Shown: in pieces, positions 1 to 7,731 of the stretch
Layout of the letters: the number at the start of each line of letters is the position of its first letter
Position numbering within the stretch: position 1 is the stretch's first letter
Assembly (NCBI RefSeq): GCF_014649655.1
Contig: NZ_BMTL01000020.1
Span: 121,968 to 185,967 of the forward strand
Length of the DNA stretch: 64,000 nt
Reading direction: 5' to 3'
Source of the DNA: Streptomyces humidus
Lineage (GTDB): Bacteria; Actinomycetota; Actinomycetes; Streptomycetales; Streptomycetaceae
Made by a program: the position numbers and the translations under genes
The notes under the pieces: model-generated
Told to the model about the DNA's origin: nothing
Database searches by the model: none
Seen by the model: only the letters and a program-made list of their open reading frames with translations

Positions 1-833
1 CGGTCGATGATCGCCTCGGCGCCCATGGCCCGGCAGATCTCGGCCTTCTGCGGCGAGGAGACGACGCAGATCGGGTTGGCGCCGCCGGCCAGCGCGAACT
101 GCGTGGCGTAGCTGCCGAGGCCGCCGCTCGCGCCCCAGATCAGGACGTTGTCGCCCTGCTTCATGCCGGCGCCGTTGCGGGAGACCAGCTGCCGGTAGGC
201 GGTGGAGTTGACGAGGCCGGGGGCCGCGGCCTCCTCCCAGCTCAGGTGGTCCGGCTTGGGCATCAGCTGGTTGGACTTGACCAGCGCGATCTCCGCCAGC
301 CCGCCGAAGTTGGTCTCGAAGCCCCAGATGCGCTGCTCGGGGTCGAGCATCGTGTCGTTGTGGCCGTCGGAGGACTCCAGCTCGACGGAGAGGCAGTGGG
401 CGACGACCTCGTCGCCGGGATGCCAGGCGTTGACGCCCGGACCGGTGCGCAGGACCACGCCCGCGAGGTCGGAACCGATGATGTGGTACGGCAGGTCGTG
501 CCGCCTGGTGAGCTCGCTGAGCCGGCCGTAGCGCTCCAGGAAGGAGAACGTCGACACCGGCTCGAAGATCGAGGTCCACACGGAGTTGTAGTTGACCGAG
601 GAGGCCATGACGGCCACCAGGGCCTCGCCCGGCCCGAGCTCGGGCAGCGCCACCTCGTCCAGATGGATCGACTTGCGCGGGTCCTTGTCGCGGGTCTCCA
701 GGCCCGCGAACATCTCCGTCTCGTCCTTGTGCACGGTGATCGCACGGTAGGACTCGGGGAGGGGCAGAGCGGCGAAGTCGGCCGACGTGGAGTCCGGCGA
801 CTGGATCGCGTCCAGGATCTTCTGCATGGTCAC
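1..833 (-). CDS. ccr: Crotonyl-CoA carboxylase/reductase, 3' end outside window
   Basis: Reductively carboxylates crotonyl-CoA to ethylmalonyl-CoA with NADPH, the committed step of the ethylmalonyl-CoA pathway, which supplies C4/C5 extender units and lets acetyl-CoA be assimilated without a glyoxylate shunt. About 277 of the usual roughly 445 residues lie here; the gene runs off the left edge. The N-terminal medium-chain dehydrogenase-like fold is clear (HIIGSDLAGVVLRTGPGV, then the dinucleotide motif WGASGGLGSYATQ near residues 232-244). GTG at 833 is chosen because GGAGG lies 7 bases upstream; ATG at 827 is an alternative. The TetR gene and hydroxyacyl-CoA dehydrogenase upstream fit the same pathway. 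Confidence 0.93.
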   Translation of the reverse strand, partial: MTMQKILDAIQSPDSTSADFAALPLPESYRAITVHKDETEMFAGLETRDKDPRKSIHLDEVALPELGPGEALVAVMASSVNYNSVWTSIFEPVSTFSFLERYGRLSELTRRHDLPYHIIGSDLAGVVLRTGPGVNAWHPGDEVVAHCLSVELESSDGHNDTMLDPEQRIWGFETNFGGLAEIALVKSNQLMPKPDHLSWEEAAAPGLVNSTAYRQLVSRNGAGMKQGDNVLIWGASGGLGSYATQFALAGGANPICVVSSPQKAEICRAMGAEAIID

Positions 834-1067
834 GGTGTTGCCTCCGGCGGTGAGCGCCCTGAGGGAGGGGCGCTGAGGGCTACGGCGGTGCTGCTGAGGG
901 TGGGTCGGAAGGTGCCGTCGGTTCGGCGGCGTGCTGTTCGGCAGCGCTTTGTGGCGCGGGAGGTTGCCTGTGACGCAGGCGTCCGGGCGCGCAGTCCATG
1001 AGGTTGCGGGGACAGCCGGCGTACGTATGGTCGCTGCACGCCGGCCGCCCGGACTCCTTCAACGTAT

Positions 1068-1102
1068 GACACCGCGTGTCACCTCGCAAGGCACTGAGTG
1101 CC
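1068..1102. promoter_or_regulatory. Two candidate operator palindromes upstream of ccr
   Basis: GACACCGCGTGTC (1068-1080, 5-bp arms) and GGCACTGAGTGCC (1090-1102, 6-bp arms around one base) lie 235-270 bases upstream of the ccr start. The second is a perfect compact palindrome of the kind bound by dimeric TetR or GntR regulators. That the adjacent TetR protein binds here is inference; no binding motif for it is known to me. Confidence 0.35.
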
Positions 1103-1200
1103 AGAACTTCCGCTCGGCTGAAATCTTTACGTGACACATGAGCGATGATCGATCGAACGCGGCCTGAAATCCGCGCGAAAAGGTGCTCTGACATGACAGA

Positions 1201-1224
1201 ACGGCCACCCCGTGGGGTGGCCGT
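1201..1224 (-). terminator. Hairpin terminator of the TetR gene
   Basis: A perfect 11-bp inverted repeat with a 2-base loop (ACGGCCACCCC, GT, GGGGTGGCCGT) begins 41 bases beyond the TetR stop. There is no T-run, which is usual for Streptomyces terminators. Confidence 0.6.
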
Positions 1225-1264
1225 GATCACAACGGGAAACGGGCCCGATCCGGACCCGAGGGTC

Positions 1265-2080
1265 TCAGCGCTCCTTGAGGGCCTGCTCGATGGTGCGCAT
1301 GACCTCGTCCAGCGAGGCGTCGGTCCGGGCGACCGTCACCAGCACCTCGCCCTGCGCGGAGACCGCGGCCGGGGCCGGCTGCGGGGCTCCGGCGCCGCTG
1401 CGCCCGGCCCCGATGCCCGTGCCGAAGGTCTTGCGGACGATCGCGAAGGCGTGGTCGAGCTGGGCCTCGACGTCGCCCTGTCCGCCCGCCCTGAGCCAGC
1501 GCCGCAGCACGTGGTTGTGGGCGGTGACCACGGCCGACGCGGCGACCTCGGCCAGCAGCGGGTCGTCGTTGGCGTCGTCGTCGTGCGCGTGCTCGTCGAA
1601 GTGGCCGAGGAGGTAGCGGGTGAAGAGGCGCTCGTAGCGGGCCACCGACGCGATCTCCGCCTCGCGCAGGGTGGGCACCTCGCGCGTCAGCTTGTAGCGG
1701 GCGACCGAGATCTCCGGCCGGGCCGCGTACATCTTCATGACCTCCTTGATGCCACGGCACACCGTGTCGAGCGGATGCTCGTGCGCGGGGGCCGCGTTCA
1801 GCACGGCCTCCGCCCGGATCAGGGTGTCGTCGTGGTCGGGGAAGATCGCCTCTTCCTTGGAGCGGAAGTGACGGAAGAAGGTGCGGCGGGCGACCCCGGC
1901 CGCGGCCGCGATCTCGTCGACCGTGGTCGCCTCGTATCCCTTGGTCGAGAACAGCTCCATGGCCGCGGCCGCCAGTTCGCGGCGCATCTTGAGCCGCTGG
2001 GCGGCCGCGCGGCTGCCCGCGGCGCTCTCGGGAGCGTCGGGCGTGGCGGGTGTGCGTGAGGACCTGGCGGACTGGGACAT
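1265..2080 (-). CDS. TetR family transcriptional regulator
   Basis: DNA-binding regulator of about 271 residues. The N-terminal HTH spans roughly residues 25-70 (AAAAMELFSTKGYEATTVDE, then IAAAAGVARRTFFRHFRSKE), typical of TetR proteins with a Phe-Phe recognition helix end; the rest is the helical ligand domain with an Ala/Gly-rich spacer near the C-terminus. The start is uncertain: ATG at 2080 is taken, ATG at 2098 is possible, and neither has a strong ribosome site. It sits between ccr and the hydroxyacyl-CoA dehydrogenase on the same strand, so it probably controls this acyl-CoA pathway, responding to a CoA ester (inference). Confidence 0.88.
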   Translation of the reverse strand: MSQSARSSRTPATPDAPESAAGSRAAAQRLKMRRELAAAAMELFSTKGYEATTVDEIAAAAGVARRTFFRHFRSKEEAIFPDHDDTLIRAEAVLNAAPAHEHPLDTVCRGIKEVMKMYAARPEISVARYKLTREVPTLREAEIASVARYERLFTRYLLGHFDEHAHDDDANDDPLLAEVAASAVVTAHNHVLRRWLRAGGQGDVEAQLDHAFAIVRKTFGTGIGAGRSGAGAPQPAPAAVSAQGEVLVTVARTDASLDEVMRTIEQALKER

Positions 2081-2216
2081 GACCTGAACGTACTGCATCT
2101 GCGCAGCTCGGTGTGCAGGTCCGGGTCGTCCCCCGCCCCCGGCGGACGGGGACCCGGCGGCGGGCCCGAGCAGCCCGCCCCAGTCCCCGCGCGCCGGCCG
2201 CCGGTCGCCGGGCCCC

Positions 2217-4022
2217 TCAGCGGCGGGCATATTCGCGGAAGCCGCGGCCGGTCTTGCGGCCGAGGCAGCCCGCGGCCACCAGGTGCTCCAGGAGCGGGGC
2301 CGGAGCCAGCCCCGGGTCGCGGAACTCGCGGTGCAGGACCTTCTCGATCGCGAGCGAGACGTCGAGTCCGACGACGTCCAGCAGCTCGAAGGGGCCCATC
2401 GGGTAGCCGCCGCCCAGCTTCATCGCCGCGTCGATGTCGTCGAGGGTCGCGTAGTGCTCCTGCACCATCTTGATCGCGTTGTTGAGGTACGGGAACAGCA
2501 GGGCGTTCACGATGAAGCCGGCCCGGTCGCCGCAGTCGACGGCGTGCTTCTTGATCCGGACGCACACCTCGCGCACCGTCGCGTGGACGTCCTCGGCCGT
2601 CAGCACCGTGCGGACGACCTCGACCAGCTTCATCGCCGGGGCAGGGTTGAAGAAGTGCATCCCGATCACGTCCTGCGGGCGCGAGGTGGCGCGGGCGCAG
2701 GCGACGACCGGCAGCGAGGAGGTCGTCGTGGCGAGGACCGCGCCGGGCTTGCACACCTTGTCCAGGGCCGCGAACAGCTGCTGCTTGACCTCGAGGTCCT
2801 CGGCGACGGCCTCCAGCGCCAGGTCGACGTCGGCGAACGCGTCCCAGGAGCCGGCCGGGGTGATGCGGTCCAGGATCCGGGCGGCGGTCTCGGCGGTCAG
2901 CCGGCCCTTGTCGACCGAGCGGGAGAGCGACTTGCCGATCCGGGCCTTGGCCGTCCGCGCCTTCTCCTCGCTGCGGGCGGCGAGGACGACGTCGTAACCG
3001 GCCTTGGCGAAGACCTCGGCGATGCCGGAGGCCATGGTGCCCGAGCCCGCGACCCCGACCGAGGAGACCGGGCGGCCCGCGGCCCCGGCCCCGCCGGACA
3101 GGGGCGTCAGCGCGTCCGGGACGACCGTCGCGCTGCCGGGGGCGTCGTAGGTGTAGAAGCCGCGGCCCGACTTACGGCCCGTCAGTCCGGCCTCGCTGAG
3201 CTGCTTGAGGACCGGGGCGGGCGCGTGCAGCCGGTCGTGGGACTCGGCGTACATGGCCTCCAGGACCGTGCGGGCGGTGTCCACGCCGATCAGGTCGAGC
3301 AGTGCGAGCGGGCCCATCGGCAGGCCGCAGCCGAGCCGCATGGCCGCGTCGATGTCCTCGCGGGAGGCGTAACGGGCCTCGTACATCGCGGCGGCCTGGT
3401 TGAGGTAGCCGAACAGCAGGCCGTCGGCGACGAATCCGGGCCGGTCGCCGACCGCGACGGGCTCCTTGCCCAGGTCGAGGGCGAGGTCGGTGACGGCGGT
3501 GACGGCGGACGGAGCGGTGAGCACCGAGGAGACGACCTCGACCAGCTTCATCGCCGGCGCGGGGTTGAAGAAGTGCAGGCCCAGCACCCGCTCCGGGCGC
3601 GCCGAGTCGGCGGCGAGGCGGGTGACGGAGAGCGCGTTGGTGCCGGTGGCCAGGATGGTCTCGGGCCGCACGATCGCGTCCAGCTCGCGGAAGATCTGCT
3701 GCTTGATCTCGTACGACTCGGGGGCCACCTCGATCACGAGGTCGGCGTCGGCGGCCGTGCCCAGGTCGGTGGAGACGCGGACGCGGGCCAGGACGGCCGT
3801 GCGCTCCTGCTCGGTGAGCCGCCCGCGCTGCACGGCGCGGGCGGTGGAGGACTCCAGCGCGGCGAGGGACCGCGCGGCCTGGGCCTCGCTGACGTCGACG
3901 CCGATCACCTCGCGACCGGCCTTGGCGAGGACCTCGGCGATGCCGGTGCCCATGGTGCCGAGGCCGATGACGGCGATCGTCCGGAGCGGGGACAGAGGGG
4001 TGTCGGACAGGGGAGCGGCCAT
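2217..4022 (-). CDS. 3-hydroxyacyl-CoA dehydrogenase, tandem-duplicated (601 aa)
   Basis: Oxidises or reduces 3-hydroxyacyl-CoA with NAD(P); here most likely acetoacetyl-CoA to 3-hydroxybutyryl-CoA feeding crotonyl-CoA to Ccr. Two complete copies of the ~290-residue enzyme are fused: copy 1 begins with IGLGTMGTGIAEVLAKAG and carries GLHFFNPAPAMKLVEVV, copy 2 begins near residue 322 with VAGSGTMASGIAEVFAKAG and carries GMHFFNPAPAMKLVEVV. Each half has its own Rossmann and C-terminal helical domain. ATG at 4022 has GGAG 7 bases upstream. The family normally occurs as a single unit of about 285 residues that dimerises; the fusion would give a covalent dimer. Confidence 0.92.
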   Translation of the reverse strand: MAAPLSDTPLSPLRTIAVIGLGTMGTGIAEVLAKAGREVIGVDVSEAQAARSLAALESSTARAVQRGRLTEQERTAVLARVRVSTDLGTAADADLVIEVAPESYEIKQQIFRELDAIVRPETILATGTNALSVTRLAADSARPERVLGLHFFNPAPAMKLVEVVSSVLTAPSAVTAVTDLALDLGKEPVAVGDRPGFVADGLLFGYLNQAAAMYEARYASREDIDAAMRLGCGLPMGPLALLDLIGVDTARTVLEAMYAESHDRLHAPAPVLKQLSEAGLTGRKSGRGFYTYDAPGSATVVPDALTPLSGGAGAAGRPVSSVGVAGSGTMASGIAEVFAKAGYDVVLAARSEEKARTAKARIGKSLSRSVDKGRLTAETAARILDRITPAGSWDAFADVDLALEAVAEDLEVKQQLFAALDKVCKPGAVLATTTSSLPVVACARATSRPQDVIGMHFFNPAPAMKLVEVVRTVLTAEDVHATVREVCVRIKKHAVDCGDRAGFIVNALLFPYLNNAIKMVQEHYATLDDIDAAMKLGGGYPMGPFELLDVVGLDVSLAIEKVLHREFRDPGLAPAPLLEHLVAAGCLGRKTGRGFREYARR

Positions 4023-4397
4023 CGCGGGACTCCAGGAATGAGAGTGACGACTGGGAACGCGCCCGGGTGCGCCGGAGGGACCTCTGCGAGGCCCGGGCGC
4101 ACCGGGTGCGCGGAAGGAGTGCGGGTGTTGCCGGGCTGCGAGCGCACACGCCCGGTGCCGTCGCCGCGGGCGTGCACACGCCCGGGGACGAACGGCGGAT
4201 CCGACCGGCCCTGTCCCGTGGCCGGGTCGTACAGCGGTACACGGGGTACCGAACCGACATCTCGCGGCGACTGCGTCACCAGGCCGCCACGAGGAGGTAC
4301 TGCGAGTGGGTGACTCGCTCTTATGAGCTTAACCGGTGGGTAACGAGCGCGCCAGCCCTCTTTCGGTGATCTGCTCTGTGATGTGTTCCGCACCGGC
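4023..4397. other. Intergenic region upstream of the dehydrogenase
   Basis: 375 bases without a credible gene. It contains the dehydrogenase leader, an inverted repeat with CACGCCCG/CGGGCGTG arms and a direct repeat of GCACACGCCCGG around 4145-4185, and a clean candidate operator at 4235-4251. Confidence 0.55.
4235..4251. promoter_or_regulatory. Candidate operator CGGTAC-N5-GTACCG
   Basis: Perfect 6-bp arms around a 5-base spacer, 213 bases upstream of the dehydrogenase start. It could be a site for the adjacent TetR regulator; the link is inferred from position only. Confidence 0.35.
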
Positions 4398-4703
4398 TCA
4401 GGACCCGGGCGTCGGGGCCGCCCCGCCGTCGGCGCGATCATCGGCGCCGTCGCGGCGCAGGTGCAGATACAGCGTCACGCAGACCCCGGTCCCGGCCACG
4501 CCCACCGAGGCCAGTCCGACGTACACGCCCGCGAGGACGGGGTGGGCGGGCAGTTGCCGGACGGCCACGCCGACCGAGGCGAGGCAGCCGGCGACCAGGA
4601 CCTGGATGACCGTCCGCAGGGCGACGAGCCGACGGCGTCCCGTCCGGTCGTCGCGAGCGTCGTGTGCGGTGTTCTTCTCCGCGGGGGTGCCGTGTGTCGC
4701 CAT
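4398..4703 (-). CDS. Small membrane protein, two transmembrane segments
   Basis: A 101-residue protein of unknown function. A basic cytoplasmic N-terminus (about 25 residues) is followed by two hydrophobic segments (around residues 29-50 and 54-80, the second ending at YLHLRRDG), then an acidic, Ala-rich tail. ATG at 4703 has GGAAAAGAG about 8 bases upstream. Codon use matches its neighbours. I do not recognise the family. Confidence 0.7.
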   Translation of the reverse strand: MATHGTPAEKNTAHDARDDRTGRRRLVALRTVIQVLVAGCLASVGVAVRQLPAHPVLAGVYVGLASVGVAGTGVCVTLYLHLRRDGADDRADGGAAPTPGS

Positions 4704-4880
4704 CGTCGTGCTCTTTTCCGTTCTCGGGCGGAGGTCTCGGGCAGGGGCGGGGTGATGCGGTGAGTGCGGGGGGCGACGTGCGGGGCGGGGTGGGGTGCGG
4801 GGGTGCGGGCGCGCGTGGGGGCGCTGCCGCCGGGTGCCGCCGCTCCCGGGCCGGAGCCGGGGAGCGACGGTGGTGGCGCG

Positions 4881-5339
4881 TCAGCCTGCCAGGGCCTCCG
4901 TGCCGTCCAGCTGCGTGACGATGGGCCGGCCGCCGCGGGCGGGCGGGCTGGTGCTGCCCTCCTTGCGGCGGACGCGTCCCTCCTGGCCGCCCCTGTCGCT
5001 CTCCGGCTGCCGTTCCGCCGCCGGGGCGGCGTCGGGCCGGGCGCGCTCCCCGTGGAGCACCCGGCCGAGCAGGACCAGGCGGGCGACCGCCTCCCCGGAC
5101 AGGTGCCGCAGGGCGAGCAGGGCGCGTTCCGTGACGGACTGCGCTCGCGCCGTCGCGTCGAAGTAGAGCGGCGACGCCCAGGGCGCGGCGGCGGGATCGC
5201 CGCCGGCCGCCCTGCGGCCGATCTCGGCCGTGATGTCCTCGAAGTACCGGGCATCGTGCTCCAGCCACTCCTGGGGAGTGGGCGGAGCGGCATGGTCGAT
5301 CAGACGCGCCTTGCGGCGGTACGCCGTCGGATGGGTCAT
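4881..5339 (-). CDS. Hypothetical protein coupled to a sigma-region-4-like gene
   Basis: 152 residues, not recognised. The N-terminal half (to about residue 85) is compact and helical-looking (PQEWLEHDARYFEDITAEIG; ALLALRHLSGEAVARLVLLG); the C-terminal half is polar and disordered with many Arg, Gly and Ser. ATG at 5339 overlaps the stop of the upstream gene (ATGA) and has AGGAG 7 bases upstream, so translation is coupled. Tight pairing suggests it acts with the regulator encoded upstream, perhaps as target or partner protein (inference). Confidence 0.7.
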   Translation of the reverse strand: MTHPTAYRRKARLIDHAAPPTPQEWLEHDARYFEDITAEIGRRAAGGDPAAAPWASPLYFDATARAQSVTERALLALRHLSGEAVARLVLLGRVLHGERARPDAAPAAERQPESDRGGQEGRVRRKEGSTSPPARGGRPIVTQLDGTEALAG

Positions 5340-5905
5340 GGCTTCTCCTTCCTTCTGTGGATCTCCACGTCGAAGAAGCCCCTCTGGAGCTCCTCCACAC
5401 AGACGCCGGCGGATGTCAGACGGGCCCTGGCCCGGCTCATGACCTTGCTGCTCCAGCCCTGGGAGCGGCCCAGCACCTCGGCGGTCCTGGCATTGGTCCA
5501 CCCGTGGAAGGCGATGAGCCGGTAGACCGTCCGGTCCGGCTGCGGTAGAGCGTCGACCGCGGCCAGCCACGGCTGGAAGCCGTCGTCCACCTCGCCGAAC
5601 CGGAAGCCGTACAGGGAGACCAGGGGGATGAGGTGGATCTCGCACGGGACACAGCAGTTCTGACGGGCCCTCAGGTCGTCGGCCGCGAGCTGCATGCTCA
5701 CGTCCATCAGCCGCTCGTACGCCTCCTGCGCGCAGATGCCGGCAGGCAGGAGGGGCAGCGTCCTGGTGAACGCTTCCTGAGTGAGGGCCGTGACGTTGCA
5801 GCGAGGGTCGTCGTAGCCCTCGAACGTGTCGAACTGCACCTTGTGGAACAGATTGCGTATCAGTTCCGTGTGGTGGGACGGGTCGAGTGTCAAAGTAGGA
5901 CTCAT
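5336..5905 (-). CDS. Sigma-70 region 4-like DNA-binding protein
   Basis: 189 residues. The C-terminal 60 resemble sigma region 4 or a LuxR-type HTH: LPQPDRTVYRLIAFHGWTN followed by ARTAEVLGRSQGWSSKVMS and a basic end. There is no region 2, so it is not a full sigma factor. A Cys-rich stretch in the middle (NCCVPCEIH, around residues 82-90) could bind metal or sense redox state. ATG at 5905 has only a weak AAGGGC upstream. The 4-base overlap with the next gene indicates an operon. Family unknown to me; regulator is the safest call. Confidence 0.65.
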   Translation of the reverse strand: MSPTLTLDPSHHTELIRNLFHKVQFDTFEGYDDPRCNVTALTQEAFTRTLPLLPAGICAQEAYERLMDVSMQLAADDLRARQNCCVPCEIHLIPLVSLYGFRFGEVDDGFQPWLAAVDALPQPDRTVYRLIAFHGWTNARTAEVLGRSQGWSSKVMSRARARLTSAGVCVEELQRGFFDVEIHRRKEKP

Positions 5906-6416
5906 TTTGTTCAGGGCCCTTCGGACAAAACGATGGCGCCGCCGGCGCCTCGGTGCAGGAGCTCATCGGCTCGCATCGATGGGTCACATCATCAGGGGGG
6001 TGCCGGGAGACCCTTTCCTGAACCTCCCGACCTCACCTGACGACGCGTTACTTATCAGTAGCAACGTTCCCGTCGTACTGTTGGACGGGGATAGTACTGA
6101 CGGTCGGAGCCACCCCTTTCCGCCCTTGAAATTCACCGTTGCGAACGAACTTGATCTCTCGTCGGCCGAATCTGACCGCCGCTGCCCGAAGGTGTCCCGC
6201 GAACTCGCCCCCGTCGTCCGGTGCGCCCGTCGTCGCCGCACGTCACCGGTCGGGAGCACCGCCGATCAGGCCTGGACGGAGCCGGCCGCGAGCGGGACGA
6301 AGTACGCGTTTGCGCGGTCTTTCCGGCGCCGTCGAGAGCACAGGGCGTGCGCCCGGTTGTGCACCCGTGCGCTGCTGCGCGCCGTGCGCCGCCGACGGCT
6401 GTCCTAGGCTCGGCCC
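5906..6416. other. 511-base intergenic region with lower GC
   Basis: No gene with convincing codon bias. A segment near 6040-6170 is clearly less GC-rich than the surroundings and contains an imperfect inverted repeat (CGTCGTACT at 6071-6079 against AGTACTGACG at 6093-6102). It must hold the promoter for the minus-strand sigma-like gene; the promoter of the plus-strand HEAT gene lies at the right end. Confidence 0.5.
6405..6410 (+). promoter_or_regulatory. -10 element of a leaderless transcript
   Basis: TAGGCT ends 6 bases before the ATG at 6417 and no Shine-Dalgarno is present, the pattern of Streptomyces leaderless genes in which transcription starts at the A of the start codon. The -35 region is not obvious. 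Confidence 0.55.
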
Positions 6417-6992
6417 ATGGACGAAGAGTTGCGATCCCTCACGGAGCGCTTACGGCGCGAGTCCGGCGCGACGGCGGCCTACGAGCGGCTGGCGGGCACC
6501 GCGGACCCCGACGAACTGGCGGGCCTGCTCACCGAGCCGGGGCAGCCACTGTGGGCCAGGGAACTGGCGGCGTTCCGGCTCGGACTCGCCGGGGACCGCC
6601 GCGCCTTCGAGACGCTCGTCCTGCTGCTCAACCACCGCGACCCCCCGCGCTGCGCGTCCGCCGCCCACGCCCTCGCCCGCCTCGGCGACCCCCGTACCGC
6701 GCGCGCCGCGGCCGCCCTGGCCACCAACGAACTGCGCGTCGCCTACGCCCTGCATCCCGTCCGGCTGCTGGTGGAGCTGCGTGCACCCGAGTCGGTGCCC
6801 GCGCTGATCACGACGTTGCAGCGGCGGCTGCGGCCGCACGACCCCTACCGGCGGGTCGCCCTCGCCTGCGTCGAGGGGCTGGGCGCGCTGGGCGACGGCC
6901 GGGCCCGCCCGGTGCTGAACGACGCCCTGGCCCACCCGGTGCTCGCGCAGGCGGCCGTGCACGCCCTCGCGCGCATTCCCAGGCAGCGGTGA
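6417..6992 (+). CDS. HEAT-repeat protein
   Basis: 191 residues of alpha-helical pairs with the spacing of HEAT/PBS-lyase repeats: ELAAFRLGLAGDRRAFETLV, CASAAHALARLGDPRTARA, LACVEGLGALGDGRARPVL, QAAVHALARIPRQR. Such proteins are binding scaffolds; no enzymatic residue is evident. It reads from a leaderless start. The convergent acetyltransferase gene ends 8 bases after its stop. Partner and role unknown. Confidence 0.8.
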   Translation: MDEELRSLTERLRRESGATAAYERLAGTADPDELAGLLTEPGQPLWARELAAFRLGLAGDRRAFETLVLLLNHRDPPRCASAAHALARLGDPRTARAAAALATNELRVAYALHPVRLLVELRAPESVPALITTLQRRLRPHDPYRRVALACVEGLGALGDGRARPVLNDALAHPVLAQAAVHALARIPRQR

Positions 6993-6999
6993 CGAACCC

Positions 7000-7557
7000 T
7001 CAGAGGGCCGTGGGGAAGGAGCCTTCCAGAGGCAGGCGTCCCCCGTGGCGCACCTCGGACACGGTGACACCCGCCACCTCGAAGGGCTCCTCGGCGCCGT
7101 CCGCGTGAAGCCCGGCGCGCGTGTAGAACCGGCGGGCCGGGGCGTTGCCCTCGAGCACCCAGAGCCGCATGGCCGGGTGCCCCAGGGCCTCGGCCCGCCG
7201 TGCGGCCTCCTGAAGGAGAGCACGTCCGACGCCGGTGCCGATGTGCTCGACGGCCGCGTAGAGCGCGTACAACTCGGCTTCTTCCGTCAGGACTTCGCCT
7301 TCCCGGTAGGGGCCGAGGGCCGCCCAGCCCACCACCGTCCCGGCCCGCTCCGCGACCAGGTTCACCACGCCGGGCCCACCCCGCCCGAAGCCGGCCCGGC
7401 GTCGCTCGGCGTCCTCGGCGACGCTCAGCGCGTCCAGGTACGACTGCGGCATCAGGCCGCGGTAGGCCCACTGCCAGCCGCGCACGCGGATCTCCGAGAC
7501 CCGGTCCACGTCCGCGAGCGTCATCTCGCGCACCTGCGGGGCCGCCGCCGACGTCAT
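7000..7557 (-). CDS. GNAT family N-acetyltransferase
   Basis: 185-residue acetyl-CoA-dependent acyltransferase. It has the GNAT core: VREMTLADVDRVSEIRVRGW at the N-terminus, a central AELYALYAAVEHIGTGVG leading into the acetyl-CoA loop (VGRALLQEAARRAEALG), and the C-terminal LEGNAPARRFYTRAGL strand-helix. ATG at 7557 (MTSAAAPQ) is taken because homology begins just after it; a longer in-frame extension to 7638 looks like untranslated leader. Substrate unknown. Confidence 0.85.
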   Translation of the reverse strand: MTSAAAPQVREMTLADVDRVSEIRVRGWQWAYRGLMPQSYLDALSVAEDAERRRAGFGRGGPGVVNLVAERAGTVVGWAALGPYREGEVLTEEAELYALYAAVEHIGTGVGRALLQEAARRAEALGHPAMRLWVLEGNAPARRFYTRAGLHADGAEEPFEVAGVTVSEVRHGGRLPLEGSFPTAL

Positions 7558-7731
7558 TCGCCCACCACCGCGAACGCCTCGATCTCCATGGGGAACGGTC
7601 GTTCTGGCCGGTTCGCTCACGCGTCCATGGTGGACCACGGGTCCGACGAAGCCCCCGGCACCCCCGACGCGTCCGACGCGCCCGACGAACCCGGCCCTCC
7701 GTCTCTCTGCCTCCGGCCTTCCGACCGCCGC

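Larger units (their letters stand above)
834..1264. other. Intergenic region between ccr and the TetR gene
   Basis: No gene is seen in these 431 bases. The stretch holds the ccr leader, two short palindromes (1068-1080 and 1090-1102) and a strong hairpin next to the TetR stop codon. Its base composition is less GC-extreme than the flanking genes, as expected for a promoter region. Confidence 0.6.

Noticed and set aside
1..833. ccr as part of a polyketide cluster
   Set aside because: Neighbours are primary acyl-CoA metabolism genes; no synthase genes occur in the window.
5984..6259. 91-codon minus-strand frame in the intergenic region
   Set aside because: No ribosome site, no third-position GC bias, no recognisable features.
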